Shown here: positions 50,454 through 59,425 of the stretch, piece by piece | How positions within the stretch are numbered: position 1 is the stretch's first letter | Layout of the letters: each line of letters starts with the position of its first letter | Source of the DNA: Allorhizobium sonneratiae | GTDB taxonomy: Bacteria > Pseudomonadota > Alphaproteobacteria > Rhizobiales > Rhizobiaceae | Reading direction: 5' to 3' | DNA length: 64,000 bases | NCBI RefSeq assembly: GCF_023700755.1 | Contig: NZ_JAMKOJ010000011.1 | Coordinates: 62,001-126,000, forward strand | The notes under the pieces: model-generated | Seen by the model: only the letters and a program-made list of their open reading frames with translations | The model's database searches: none | What the model was told of the DNA's origin: nothing | Position numbers and translations under genes: made by a program

Positions 50454-51083
50454 TCAGGAGGAGAGAATGGTGTCGCTGGTAATCGGCACCACGCCTGCCG
50501 CCGTCATCTCGGCAATGGCAGCGGCAACCGTTTGCGGATCGATGCCCCGGCAGCCATCCGTGATCAGCCGCACGCTGACGCCGGGCAAGAGGTTGCGCGC
50601 ATCAAGGGCGGAAAATTTCACGCAAAAATCCGTGGCAAGGCCCATGATATCGAGTTCACGCACGCCCTTGTCCTTCAGCCAGCGGTCAAGCCCGGTCAGC
50701 GCATTCTTGTCATTGTCGCGAAAGGCCGAATAGCTGTCGATGGCGGGATCTTCACCCTTGCGCTGGACGAAATCGATCAGGCTCACGGCAAGATCGGGAT
50801 GAAACTCGGCGTCTTGCGTGCCCTGGATGCAATGATCCGGCCACATCATCTGCGGCTTGCCCGAAAGCTCGCCAAGCTCGAACACCTTGCGGCCCGGATG
50901 CTGCGAGGCAAAGCTGCCGTGATTGTCAGGATGCCAGTCCTGCGAGGCGATGATCACATCATAATGGCCGCTTTTCATCAGCCGGTTGGCCACCGGCACC
51001 ACCTGATCGCCTTCCGCCACCGGCAGATGGCCGCCGGGGCAAAACCCGTTCTGGAGATCGATGATCAGCAGCGCCTTGGTCAT
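50454..51083 (-). CDS. pncA: Nicotinamidase PncA
   Basis: The 209-residue cysteine hydrolase converts nicotinamide to nicotinate for NAD salvage. The catalytic Asp is in [13 protein letters not shown] (D9), the metal site in [12 protein letters not shown], and the catalytic Cys in [13 protein letters not shown] near residue 150. The WPDHCIQGT motif is typical of nicotinamidase over other isochorismatase-like proteins. The ATG at 51083 has AGGAAAGG upstream; the frame is open to 51260 without family residues. It precedes panC on the same strand; the two act in separate cofactor pathways. Confidence 0.95.
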   Translation of the reverse strand: MTKALLIIDLQNGFCPGGHLPVAEGDQVVPVANRLMKSGHYDVIIASQDWHPDNHGSFASQHPGRKVFELGELSGKPQMMWPDHCIQGTQDAEFHPDLAVSLIDFVQRKGEDPAIDSYSAFRDNDKNALTGLDRWLKDKGVRELDIMGLATDFCVKFSALDARNLLPGVSVRLITDGCRGIDPQTVAAAIAEMTAAGVVPITSDTILSS

Positions 51084-51181
51084 GATATGCCTTTCCTTTT
51101 TCATGCAGGCCTTTTTCATGCAGGGAAGATGGCAAGATGTGCGGCAGGGTTCAAGGGGGGACGTCGTTTCGAATTCGATAC

Positions 51182-51212
51182 TTGACCTCAACTTGGCTTG
51201 AGGTTTTATGGT
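51182..51212 (+). promoter_or_regulatory. SoxR-like operator in a 19-bp-spacer promoter
   Basis: TTGACC (-35, 51182-51187) and TATGGT (-10, 51207-51212) are separated by exactly 19 bases. Within the spacer lies the dyad CCTCAACTTGGCTTGAGG (51186-51203), with outer half-sites ACCTCAA and TTGAGGT. SoxR and other MerR-family activators act on promoters with a 19-bp spacer and a centred dyad; the known SoxR box is CCTCAAGTTAACTTGAGG. The match is 15 of 18 positions. A start site about 51219 would leave a 24-base leader before the VOC gene. Confidence 0.75.
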
Positions 51213-51242
51213 TTCAGTCCTTCTGATTGTAAAAGGACATTG

Positions 51243-51632
51243 ATGATGGATATCAATCAAATCACGCTGGAGGCCGCCGATTTCGATGCGTCGCTGGCAT
51301 TTTACCAGAGGCTTGGATTGACGCTGATCGTGCTGAGCGAAGGCCGCTATGCGCGCTTTGAGCTGCCCTCCGGATCAACCACCCTCTCGATCCATCGCGC
51401 CGATACGCCGGTGATCAGTCATGCGGTTCTCTATTTCGAGGTCGAGGATGTGGATCGTCACTGTGAGGCGCTGAAGGCGCGGGGCATTCTCTTTGATACG
51501 GAGCCTCGGGATGAAAGCTGGCTCTGGCGTGAAGCCCGGTTTTCCGATCCGTCCGGCAACCGCCTTTGTCTTTATCATGCCGGTTCGAACCGGCGTTTTC
51601 CGCCCTGGCGTTTACCGCAGGCGAAAGAGTGA
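51243..51632 (+). CDS. VOC family protein (glyoxalase/dioxygenase fold), SoxR-type promoter
   Basis: The 129-residue protein is a two-module vicinal-oxygen-chelate domain: NQITLEAADFDASLAFYQRLGLT at the start and DVDRHCEALKARGI with SDPSGNRLCLYHAG at the end. Such proteins include glyoxalase I, fosfomycin or bleomycin resistance proteins and extradiol dioxygenases; the small size and lack of clear metal ligand set leave the reaction open. The start is the ATG at 51243 (AAGGAC upstream). Its promoter carries a SoxR-like box, suggesting induction by redox-cycling compounds. Confidence 0.88.
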   Translation: MMDINQITLEAADFDASLAFYQRLGLTLIVLSEGRYARFELPSGSTTLSIHRADTPVISHAVLYFEVEDVDRHCEALKARGILFDTEPRDESWLWREARFSDPSGNRLCLYHAGSNRRFPPWRLPQAKE

Positions 51633-51661
51633 GAAGGCCGGTTTCCCGGCCTTCTTCATGG

Positions 51662-52615
51662 TTATGCCCGTATTTCCTGTCGCTGAAAACTGACATAGGC
51701 GATGGTGTAGATGACGATCATCGCGGCAATCAGCCCGCACAGTTCCGGCCAGATCAACAGGGCACTCTGGCCGAAGGGCAGTGGTGCGCCCATCAGCGCC
51801 CCCTGCAACTGGCTGAGGAAGACGAGACCGAAGGTGCGGGTTTGCGGATTGAGCAGCGCCTGAATGATTTCCTGATAAAGCGTTGCCGGTGAAATCCGGG
51901 CGATATCCTGGCCGATGGCTGCCTGATGCACCATGGTCATCGGATTATAGGGATCGACCGGGGCAATCGCCGAGGCGACCAGCGGCGCGATCATGCCCCA
52001 GAACAGCGTCAGCACCAGCCACAGGGTGAGCGCGGCGAGCGCCGAGGTTGCAGGGGCGCGAAACAGCGTGGAAAACAGCATGGATACCGCCAGCCACACG
52101 CCTGCGTAAAACAGCGAGGCGAGCAGGAAGGCCAGTCCGCGCAGCACTTCCTCGGTGGATGGCGGAAGCCCCATGGTCAGGATGCCCATGCCGGTCACCA
52201 GCAGCCACAGCGTCAGCAGGCAGATGCCGATGACGAGCAGCCCACCGAGGAATTTTCCCGCCAGCAGCGCGTCGCGATAGATCGGCTGGGAGAGAATGCG
52301 GCTCATGGTGCGGCGGTTATATTCGCCGTTGATCGCATCGAAGCCCAGCGCAATGCCGATCAGCGGCAGAAGAAAGCCGAGAAAGGCAACGAAAGAGGGC
52401 AGCGGATCGCGTGCCGTGGTGAACAGTCTGAGAAACAGGAAAGGGTCCTGTCCGACCGTATCCTTGATCTGGCCGATGGCGCCATAAACCGAGCCGAGCG
52501 CGGTCAGAAGCACCAGCAGCATCACCAGATGCATGCGGGAACTGACCATATGATCGGCGGATTCCTTCAGCGCCACGGTTGACAAGCCTGTGAATGGAGA
52601 GCCTTCACGCCGCAT
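51662..52615 (-). CDS. ABC-2 type transporter permease
   Basis: The 317-residue protein has six predicted transmembrane segments and the ABC-2/NosY-like pattern ([37 protein letters not shown]), where the NGE-RRTM... segment is the coupling-helix region before the second hairpin. The ATG at 52615 is used and overlaps the ATPase gene by 11 bases; the frame is open to 52651. It is the last gene of the NEW3-ATPase-permease operon. The substrate is unknown. Confidence 0.9.
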   Translation of the reverse strand: MRREGSPFTGLSTVALKESADHMVSSRMHLVMLLVLLTALGSVYGAIGQIKDTVGQDPFLFLRLFTTARDPLPSFVAFLGFLLPLIGIALGFDAINGEYNRRTMSRILSQPIYRDALLAGKFLGGLLVIGICLLTLWLLVTGMGILTMGLPPSTEEVLRGLAFLLASLFYAGVWLAVSMLFSTLFRAPATSALAALTLWLVLTLFWGMIAPLVASAIAPVDPYNPMTMVHQAAIGQDIARISPATLYQEIIQALLNPQTRTFGLVFLSQLQGALMGAPLPFGQSALLIWPELCGLIAAMIVIYTIAYVSFQRQEIRA

Positions 52616-53543
52616 GATGCACCTGTTCGAAATACCGGACATAGACTTCATCGAGGCTGGAGCGGTCCATCGACATCTGTTTCAATGCCCCGCCCGCCCT
52701 GACGATGGCTTCGGCCACCGCTGAGCGCACATCATGGGAGGCGTCGATGCGGATCAGCCCCGAGCCGGACGGTGTGACCTGACTGACACCTTCCACACGG
52801 GCGGCAATCTCCAGGGCATTGCAGCCATCGGCCTCGAGCTGGATGATATAGGAGCCGCCGAGCACTTGACCCGCCAGCTCATCCACCCGCCCGACCAGCG
52901 CCGCCTTGCCGGCATTGAACAGCGCCACCCGCGAGCAGATGGCCTGCACCATGCCGAGCAGATGCGAGGACAGCACGATGGTCATGCCTTCGCGGGCAAG
53001 CTTCTGGATCAGTTCCAGCAGTTCCTGCGTCGATTGCGGATCGAGACCGGAGGTTGGTTCGTCCAGAATTGCCAGTTCGCATTGCTTGACCAGAAGATCG
53101 GCAATGCCGAGACGCTGGCGCATGCCGCGCGAAAAGGTGGAGACGCGCTTGTTGCGGCTGGCGGTGAGCCGCACGGTTTCCAGAGCCTTGTCGATGCGCT
53201 TTTGCGCCTCGGGCCGGGCAATGCCGGCAAGCCTTGCGGTGTAAGAGAGGTTTTCCCGCGCTGTCATGCCGTCATAAAAGCCGACGGCATCCGGCAGATA
53301 GCCGACGCGCTTCTTAACCGCCAGCGGGTTGCGCAGCGGGTCTTCGCCCAGCACTTTGACACTGCCGCCGGTGGGTTCGGTCAGGCCGAGCAGCAGCAGG
53401 ATGGTGGTGGTTTTTCCCGCCCCGTTCGGTCCCAGCAGGCCGAAAACCTCGCCCTGCCTGATGGTCAGATCAAGCCCGTCCACGGCGGGAAACTTGCCGT
53501 AGCGCTTGGTCAAGCCCTTGGTTTCGATCACGATCTCTGTCAT
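52605..53543 (-). CDS. ABC transporter ATP-binding protein (CcmA/NatA type)
   Basis: The 312-residue ATPase has Walker [10 protein letters not shown] (38-46), the signature [13 protein letters not shown], Walker [14 protein letters not shown] and the switch His in [10 protein letters not shown]-terminal region of about 100 residues after the ATPase core follows the pattern of DrrA/NatA-like subunits. It pairs with the permease that overlaps its 3' end by 11 bases and starts four bases inside the NEW3 gene end. Confidence 0.94.
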   Translation of the reverse strand: MTEIVIETKGLTKRYGKFPAVDGLDLTIRQGEVFGLLGPNGAGKTTTILLLLGLTEPTGGSVKVLGEDPLRNPLAVKKRVGYLPDAVGFYDGMTARENLSYTARLAGIARPEAQKRIDKALETVRLTASRNKRVSTFSRGMRQRLGIADLLVKQCELAILDEPTSGLDPQSTQELLELIQKLAREGMTIVLSSHLLGMVQAICSRVALFNAGKAALVGRVDELAGQVLGGSYIIQLEADGCNALEIAARVEGVSQVTPSGSGLIRIDASHDVRSAVAEAIVRAGGALKQMSMDRSSLDEVYVRYFEQVHHAA

Positions 53544-54721
53544 CGACGGCCATACCTTGTCACGGCAAAGGCCAGAACCACGACAGCCGCGCCAATGATG
53601 CCGAGACCGGCTGCACCCCAGAGGGTGGAAGTGGTGACGGTGATGCGGAACTGCTGGCTGTCGGACAGACCATCGCCATTGGCGCGGACATTGACCATGT
53701 AATCGCCGGCAATCGCCTTGTTGGACGGGGTCATGGCAACAGAGACGGTCTGTTTCGCGCCGGGCATGATTTCATCGATCTTGGCGGGATTGGCCGTTAG
53801 CGTCCAGCCCGAGGGGCCATCGGCGGACACGCTGATCCCATGCGCCGGGGCGGTGCCGGTATTGGTGACGGTGAATTTGAAGCTCTTTTCCTTGCCGGCC
53901 TCGGCGCTGCCGGAAAGCCGCTCATCGGCGGCATCAAGCGACAGGCCCGGCTGACCGGTAATGTCCAGCACAACCTGGGTATTGCCCTGGACCTTGGGGT
54001 CTTGCGCGCCGATTGTCACCGGATACTTGCCCGCCGCCACGTCTTCCGGCGGCTTGACCGTGACCTTGACCGTCTTGGTCTCGCCGGGCTTGAGCGGCAG
54101 GCTGGTCAGTTGTTGCGAGCCATATTGCTCGGTGAAGCTGGCGGAAAAGCCGGGCGGCGTCTGGCTGATCAGGTTGACCGTATTGGCGCGGGTGCTGTCA
54201 TTGTGGATGGCGATGTCATAGCTGAAGCTGGATTTGGGCGTGCCGCGCAAGGCGGGGAGGGTGGAGGACAGCGTCAGCTTTTCCGGTTTGGCCGCAGCAA
54301 GCGTGACGTCAAGCGGCAGGGACAGCGTCTGATTGGTGCTGGTATTGCCAACGAGCGTGAATTTGTAATCGCCGGGTTTGGCATCCTTGGCCGGGGTGAT
54401 CTTCAGATCCATGTCGCGGAACTGGTTCGGACCAGCCATGGCCGCCGTTACCGGCTTGCCGCTGCCCAGAAGCTGCCAGGACCAGCCGGCGGGCAGGCCA
54501 TGCACGTCGAAATTCACCCGCTCGGGTGGCGCATTCTTGTTTGTCAGTTCAACCGACAGCGTGGCTTCCTGACCGATATTTTCGGTGAGCGCCGGATAAT
54601 CCGTGGTCAGCCAGAGGCCGGTGAGGTTCGCGCCGGTATCAGCGGCAAAGGCCGGAAACGCAGACAGAACGAGACCGCCGGCGAGAAGAAGCGCCGGGGA
54701 CAGGCGAGACGGAGAAACCAT
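53540..54721 (-). CDS. Exported NEW3-domain protein with C-terminal membrane anchor
   Basis: The 393-residue protein has a signal peptide (about 1-26, ending AFA-A), then several beta-sandwich repeats of the NEW3/NPCBM-associated type ([17 protein letters not shown]-like, [45 protein letters not shown]), and a transmembrane segment at about 370-388 with a short basic tail. It heads an operon with an ABC-2 ATPase and permease, overlapping the ATPase gene by four bases. The Ig-like repeats probably sit in the periplasm, perhaps binding or presenting the transported substrate. Function is inferred from context. Confidence 0.85.
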   Translation of the reverse strand: MVSPSRLSPALLLAGGLVLSAFPAFAADTGANLTGLWLTTDYPALTENIGQEATLSVELTNKNAPPERVNFDVHGLPAGWSWQLLGSGKPVTAAMAGPNQFRDMDLKITPAKDAKPGDYKFTLVGNTSTNQTLSLPLDVTLAAAKPEKLTLSSTLPALRGTPKSSFSYDIAIHNDSTRANTVNLISQTPPGFSASFTEQYGSQQLTSLPLKPGETKTVKVTVKPPEDVAAGKYPVTIGAQDPKVQGNTQVVLDITGQPGLSLDAADERLSGSAEAGKEKSFKFTVTNTGTAPAHGISVSADGPSGWTLTANPAKIDEIMPGAKQTVSVAMTPSNKAIAGDYMVNVRANGDGLSDSQQFRITVTTSTLWGAAGLGIIGAAVVVLAFAVTRYGRR

Positions 54722-55319
54722 GCATCACTCCCGAATTATGACATTATTCCGTTGTTTTGAAGGCAGGCCCCGCGACCGGAGGACTGCGGCGTGCATGAGA
54801 AAAATGGTGAGAAAACGCGACATAAATCGGACAAAATTTGCTTGAAACGCCCATCTCTCAGGCTTTTGAATGAGGTTGAGCCGGGGTGATGGGTAGGAAT
54901 TTCTGCACTTGATGCAAATGTGCAGTCTCTTTGAAGCCGTATTCCTGACGTTTTTAGCCCACGTACATGCGCCTTGATCCGCGCTTTTGTCGAGCCTTCC
55001 CCGGTCTCACTCGCGAACCGTTATGCGGTGATCCTGAATGGTGTTTTGCTGGATATCAAAATCCCTGCGCTCAATGATCTGAAGCGCAAAAGACTGAAGC
55101 TCATCACAGGCCGTGCCATTTCTGTGATCATGACGAAGACCTGCGGCTACAGCGTCTGTCGCTCGGCAAAACTCTGGTTTTTCAGGCTGAAAAGGCGGTT
55201 CGGAAACCGGCTCCTTTCTCCTTATGGAACAAATCCCGGAAAATTGTCTTGTTGCTGCAAACCAAACCTTAACCATGAGGGAGGTAAAAAACGAATCAGG
55301 TTAACAGAGGATGGTTCGT
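54722..55319. other. Intergenic region, NEW3 operon to DUF6074 gene (598 bp)
   Basis: No frame here looks coding. A small dyad CTGCAC (54903-54908)/GTGCAG (54920-54925) and a CtrA half-site-like TTAACCAT (55269-55276) followed by GGTTAAC at about 55297 are visible. The last part is probably the promoter of the DUF6074 gene. Confidence 0.45.
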
Positions 55320-55601
55320 ATGAGTAAAGTTGCAGTTCAGTCCCAGTCCGCTCCGTCCTCGATTGCGATTTTCCCTCTGGCCAGCCGTCGCGGGCTGGTG
55401 CGCCAGTCCGCCATCGAACTCGACCGGCTGAATGGCGAGGACGCCAATATCTTCTGGCGCAAGACATGCAAGGCGCTCGGCGCCGAACTTCTCGATCTCG
55501 GCTGCCCGGCAGAGCAGATGCGTGAGGAAATTCTGCAGTTTCAGAATTCCGTGCAGATGGAACTGATGTGGATGCATCACAACAAGGAACGGCGTGGCTG
55601 A
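55320..55601 (+). CDS. DUF6074 family protein
   Basis: The 93-residue protein matches the small Rhizobiales DUF6074 family: FPLASRRGLVRQSAIELDRLNGEDANIFWRKTCKALGAELLDLGC followed by a helical end (REEILQFQNSVQMEL). It is cytoplasmic and of unknown function. The ATG at 55320 is chosen because GAGG lies about 10 bases upstream; the ATG at 55311 would leave no spacing. A TTAACCAT motif lies 44 bases upstream. It overlaps the start of a broken oxidoreductase gene. Confidence 0.85.
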   Translation: MSKVAVQSQSAPSSIAIFPLASRRGLVRQSAIELDRLNGEDANIFWRKTCKALGAELLDLGCPAEQMREEILQFQNSVQMELMWMHHNKERRG

Positions 55602-56634
55602 GCCGCGCGCTCCTCTATCGCCAGTTCGGTCCGCCCGGGAGGGTGTTGCAGCTTGAACTCACAGAGCTGCCACCTTTGGTGCACAATGTCATGCGGGTTC
55701 GGATGCTGGCGTCTGGCATCAATCCTTCCGATCTTATCCCGATCACCGGCGCTTACGGACACCGTATTACGCCGCCGATGATGGCCGGTTATGAGGGCGT
55801 TACAGCGCCGTGCGCCAAATATGGCGCACAAAGGTCGCTGTAACACTTTTAATCTGCTGCATAATTTTCACCTTAAATCGATTCCGATTTAAGGAATTAT
55901 GCAGTAGCATCGTGGTGGTTAGCCCTGCAAGCCATCATCACCTGCTGGGACGCGCTGTTCTTCCCCTGAAGTCTGTGGGAACGTGGCAGGATATCGTCGA
56001 TTGCGATCCTGCCTGGGCTATACCCGTTCCCGATGGTCTTGCCGATCATCTGGCCGCCCGGGCCTATATCAATCCTTTGGCTGCGCATTTGATGTTGAGC
56101 CGCTGGCCGGTCGCAGGCCAGATCGTCATGCTGACTGCTGCGACTTCGACCTGCGCCGGCCTGCTTGCAAGGTGGGGGCAGGCGGCGCACAGGATTTACG
56201 GCGTCTGCCGGACGCGGTCACAGTTTCAGCATGTTGCAGATCATGGCATGGTGCCGATCCTCAACGAGGATCGGCAGGCCGTGCTTGGCGCAGCCAGAAA
56301 AGCCGATCTGGTTTTCGATGCTGTCGGCGGCGATCTGGCAGGTGCCATCCTCTCCGTCATGCGGGCACAAGCGCAAATGGTCTCCTACGGGCTTCTGTCA
56401 TCACAACCGATTGTGGCCACCGATATGACCAGGCTTCGCCGTTTTCACATTCGCGATCATTTTGCCACCCTGACGCCGGACATCTGGCAGGGCTGGTTTC
56501 AGGAGATATGGGCAAAACTGACTGAAGACCACCTCCCACCGGTGCGCCGTTTTGCCTTGGCGGACTGGAAGGCGGCGCTTGATTTTTTCAACCAGCCGCA
56601 GCGTTTGGAAAAGCCGATCCTGATGATGGGATAG
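55568..56634 (+). pseudogene. Zinc-independent alcohol dehydrogenase-like (MDR) gene broken by a palindromic repeat insertion
   Basis: The first part (from about 55600) encodes RALLYRQFGPPGRVLQLELTELPP... GINPSDLIPITGAYG...PPMMAGYEGV, the N-terminus of a quinone-reductase-like MDR enzyme. A repeat of about 110 bp (55799-55908) follows; it brings a stop and moves the frame. Coding resumes at about 55909 as VVVSPASHHHLLGRAVLPLKSVGTWQDIV and runs through the nucleotide-binding part (ADLVFDAVGGDLAG) to a normal C-terminus at 56634. The downstream half is otherwise intact, so the insertion is probably recent. The start is uncertain (ATG 55568 overlaps the DUF6074 gene). Confidence 0.85.
55799..55904. 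repeat. Composite palindromic element inside a gene
   Basis: It consists of two hairpins. The first pairs GTTACAGCG (55799-55807) with CGCTGTAAC (55836-55844) and GTGCGCCA (55810) with TGGCGCAC (55822). The second pairs CTGCATAATT (55857-55866) with AATTATGCAG (55895-55904) and CCTTAAATCG (55871-55880) with CGATTTAAGG (55885-55894). The second half is related to 45333-45380. The mosaic build fits rhizobial intergenic elements (RIME-type), but here it has landed inside an open reading frame. Confidence 0.85.
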
Positions 56635-56640
56635 ATTTGC

Positions 56641-59112
56641 TCAAATCCGCTCGACAAATCCGTCCAGCACGCGCTTTTGCCCGGCGCGGTCGAAGTCGAT
56701 GGTCAGCTTGTTGCCTTCGACGCCAGCGACATTGCCATTGCCGAACTTGATATGGAAAACGCGGTCACCGACGGCAAATTTCGAGGGCTCGGCAGTGGCC
56801 GATTTTGCCACCAGTTCGCCCTCGATCATCCGCCCGCGTGGACCGCTTTCGCCATAGCCGATGCGCTCCACCGCGTGGCCGGAGCGGCTGCCCCAATTGT
56901 CGCGGGTGGCATCGCTTTTGTTCTGCTGTGCCCGTTTCCAGCCCGGTGTCGCATAGGAATTGGCAAAAGGATCGGCCTTGTCGAAACGCGACTGGCCGTA
57001 GCCGCCGCGTCCATAGCCGCCATAGCTGGTCTCGACTTCCGCCACCTCGACATGGGAGGGCGGCAGCTCATCGAGAAAGCGCGATGGCATGGTCGATTGC
57101 CAGAGCCCGTGAATGCGCCGGTTGGAGACGAACCAGATGTGGCAGCGGCGTTTGGCGCGGGTGATGCCGACATAGGCCAGCCGCCGCTCTTCCTCCAGCC
57201 CCGCACGTCCGCCCTCATCCAGTGAGCGCTGATGCGGAAACAGGCCTTCCTCCCAGCCGGGCAGAAACACCGTCTCGAATTCCAGCCCTTTGGCCGAATG
57301 CAGCGTCATGATCGAGATGGCGTCGAGGTCTTCATTCTGCTCGGCATCCATCACCAGCGACACATGTTCGAGAAAGCCGCGCAGGCTCTCGAAGGCTTCC
57401 ATCGAGCGGATCAGTTCCTTCAGGTTTTCCAGGCGCCCGGGCGCTTCCGCCGATTTGTCGTTCTGCCACATGGCGGTATAGCCGCTCTCATCGAGAATCT
57501 GTTCGGCCAGTTGCGTATGCGGCGTGTTGTCCAACAGGCCCTGCCAGCGGCGGAAATCCGCCACCACATCGAACAGCGCCTTGCGTGCGCGAGGCTTCAG
57601 CTCGTCGGTTTCCATGATGTCGGCGGCCGCCGCCAGCATGGGAATGTCGCGGGCACGGGCATAATCATGCAGTGCGCGCACCGTGGTGTCGCCCAGTCCC
57701 CGTTTCGGCGTGTTGATAATCCGCTCGAAGGCGAGATCGTCGGCCGGCTGGCACACAAGCCGCAGATAGGCCATGGCATCGCGGATTTCCAGCCGCTCGT
57801 AAAAGCGCGGGCCGCCGATGACCCGGTAATTCAGCCCGAGTGTGACGAAACGGTCTTCAAATTCGCGCATCTGGAAGGAGGCGCGCACCAGAATGGCCAT
57901 ATCATTCAGCTTGTGGCTCTTGCGCTGAATCTGTTCGATTTCCTCGCCGACGGCGCGGGCTTCCTCTTCCGAATCCCAGGCGGCGTGAACGACCACTTTT
58001 TCATCGTCCGGATCGGTACGATCGGTAAAGAGCGTTTTGCCGAGACGCCCCTCATTATGAGAAATCAGATGACCGGCTGCGCCGAGAATATGTTCGGTCG
58101 AGCGATAATTGCGCTCCAGCTTGATCACCTTCGCGCCGGGAAAATCCTTCTCGAAGCGGAGGATATTGTCCACCTCCGCGCCGCGCCAGCCATAGATCGA
58201 CTGGTCATCATCGCCGACGCAGCAGAGATTGACCTGGCTTGCGCCAGAGGGGGAGGCCGGTCGCTGCGCCAGAAGCCGGAGCCACATATATTGGGCGGTG
58301 TTGGTGTCCTGATACTCATCGACCAGAATATAACGGAAGCGCTGGTGATAATCCTTCAGCACATCCGGATGGGCGCGGAAAATGCGGATCGGATGCAGGA
58401 GAAGGTCGCCGAAATCGCAGGCGTTCAGACTTTTCAGCCGGTTCTGATAGGCGGCGTAAAGCTCGCGGCCCTTGCCATTGGCAAAGGCGCGGGCATCGCC
58501 TTCCGGGATCTGCGCCGGATCGAGACCCTTGTTCTTCCATCCGTCGATCATGGCGGCAAACTGCTTGGCCGGCCAGCGCTTGTCGTCAATGCCTTCGGCC
58601 TGAATGATCTGCTTGATCAGCCTGACCACATCGTCCGTATCGAGAATGGTGAAATCCGAGGTCAGTCCGGCCAGTTCCGCGTGACGGCGCAGAAGCTTGA
58701 CGCCGATGGAGTGGAAGGTGCCGAGCCAGGGCATGCCCTCCACCGCGCCACCGACGAGATGGCCGATACGCTCCTTCATTTCGCGCGCTGCCTTGTTGGT
58801 GAAGGTGACGGCCAGGATCTGGCTGGGAAAGGCGCGGCCACTGGCCAGAATATGGGCAATGCGCGTCGTCAGCACCCTGGTCTTGCCGGTGCCGGCGCCT
58901 GCGAGAACCAGAACGGGGCCATCCAGCGTTTCCACCGCCTCGCGCTGCTCGGGATTGAGGCCGGAGAGAAAATCGGGCTCACGGGCCCGGTCACGCGCAG
59001 CCATGGCGCGCGCGGCAATGCCGCCTGTCTGCGCCGGGCGCTCAGGGCTTGTGGGTTTGCGCTGGGCGGGCTCCTCATCAAAGAAGGGAATATCGTCGAA
59101 TCCATGGGTCAT
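56641..59112 (-). CDS. uvrD: ATP-dependent DNA helicase UvrD/PcrA
   Basis: This superfamily 1A 3'-5' helicase of 823 residues acts in nucleotide excision and mismatch repair. Walker A AGAGTGKT is at 71-78; then come LAVTFTNKAAREMKER, Walker B FRYILVDEYQDTN, GDDDQSIYGWRGA, and motif VI VGITRAKRRCHI. A Gly/Tyr/Arg-rich linker leads to a C-terminal Tudor-like domain (FAVGDRVFHIKFGNGNVAGVEG) that in PcrA/UvrD binds RNA polymerase. It ends six bases after the pseudogene on the opposite strand. Confidence 0.96.
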   Translation of the reverse strand: MTHGFDDIPFFDEEPAQRKPTSPERPAQTGGIAARAMAARDRAREPDFLSGLNPEQREAVETLDGPVLVLAGAGTGKTRVLTTRIAHILASGRAFPSQILAVTFTNKAAREMKERIGHLVGGAVEGMPWLGTFHSIGVKLLRRHAELAGLTSDFTILDTDDVVRLIKQIIQAEGIDDKRWPAKQFAAMIDGWKNKGLDPAQIPEGDARAFANGKGRELYAAYQNRLKSLNACDFGDLLLHPIRIFRAHPDVLKDYHQRFRYILVDEYQDTNTAQYMWLRLLAQRPASPSGASQVNLCCVGDDDQSIYGWRGAEVDNILRFEKDFPGAKVIKLERNYRSTEHILGAAGHLISHNEGRLGKTLFTDRTDPDDEKVVVHAAWDSEEEARAVGEEIEQIQRKSHKLNDMAILVRASFQMREFEDRFVTLGLNYRVIGGPRFYERLEIRDAMAYLRLVCQPADDLAFERIINTPKRGLGDTTVRALHDYARARDIPMLAAAADIMETDELKPRARKALFDVVADFRRWQGLLDNTPHTQLAEQILDESGYTAMWQNDKSAEAPGRLENLKELIRSMEAFESLRGFLEHVSLVMDAEQNEDLDAISIMTLHSAKGLEFETVFLPGWEEGLFPHQRSLDEGGRAGLEEERRLAYVGITRAKRRCHIWFVSNRRIHGLWQSTMPSRFLDELPPSHVEVAEVETSYGGYGRGGYGQSRFDKADPFANSYATPGWKRAQQNKSDATRDNWGSRSGHAVERIGYGESGPRGRMIEGELVAKSATAEPSKFAVGDRVFHIKFGNGNVAGVEGNKLTIDFDRAGQKRVLDGFVERI

Positions 59113-59425
59113 GGCGCCAATCTACTTATTTTCGCTGGAAAGGCCAGAGATAATGTTCTTGTTTCATTCTCTCTCGGTCGTAGCGGCAACCGTGCAATGC
59201 CACGATAAGCTGTGGTAAAGTTTGCCTGTAGCCCATGTATTCTTTTGGGAAACAGTCATCCCGCTGTCGTGTTTTTCTGCCAGTTTCGGGCGTAAGGCGG
59301 GTTGGGAATGCATTGTCACATTCGATTGTCACAAAAGCTTCGTGAAAGAGGCTTAGTTGCCTTGGTTGTGTCACCTACATGCCGATCCGGCCTAATCTTT
59401 CGTGACGAAAATAGGGACTAGTGCA
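59113..59425. other. Divergent promoter region between uvrD and pstS (313 bp)
   Basis: It holds the PHO-box candidate at 59253-59270 and, further on, two TGTCAC copies at 59314 and 59327 that are 13 bases apart, not the 11 expected in a Pho box. No small gene is seen. Confidence 0.5.
59253..59270 (+). promoter_or_regulatory. PHO box candidate upstream of pstS
   Basis: CAGTCAT-CCCG-CTGTCGT fits the 7-4-7 architecture (CTGTCAT-N4-CTGTCAT) with one mismatch in each half. PhoB binds such sites as a dimer, and pst genes are classic targets. It lies about 155 bases upstream of the pstS start. Confidence 0.55.

Noticed and set aside
54974-55327. 117-codon frame upstream of the DUF6074 gene
   Set aside because: No recognisable domain, rich in Cys/Arg/Lys in an unnatural mix, no good start signal, and it overlaps the likely promoter of the next gene.
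57232-59208. 658-codon open frame antisense to uvrD
   Set aside because: It is the mirror of a GC-rich coding strand; the - strand frame has all helicase motifs.
59314-59332. Two TGTCAC copies as the PHO box of pstS
   Set aside because: The repeat period is 13 bases, not 11; the match at 59253-59270 has the right spacing.
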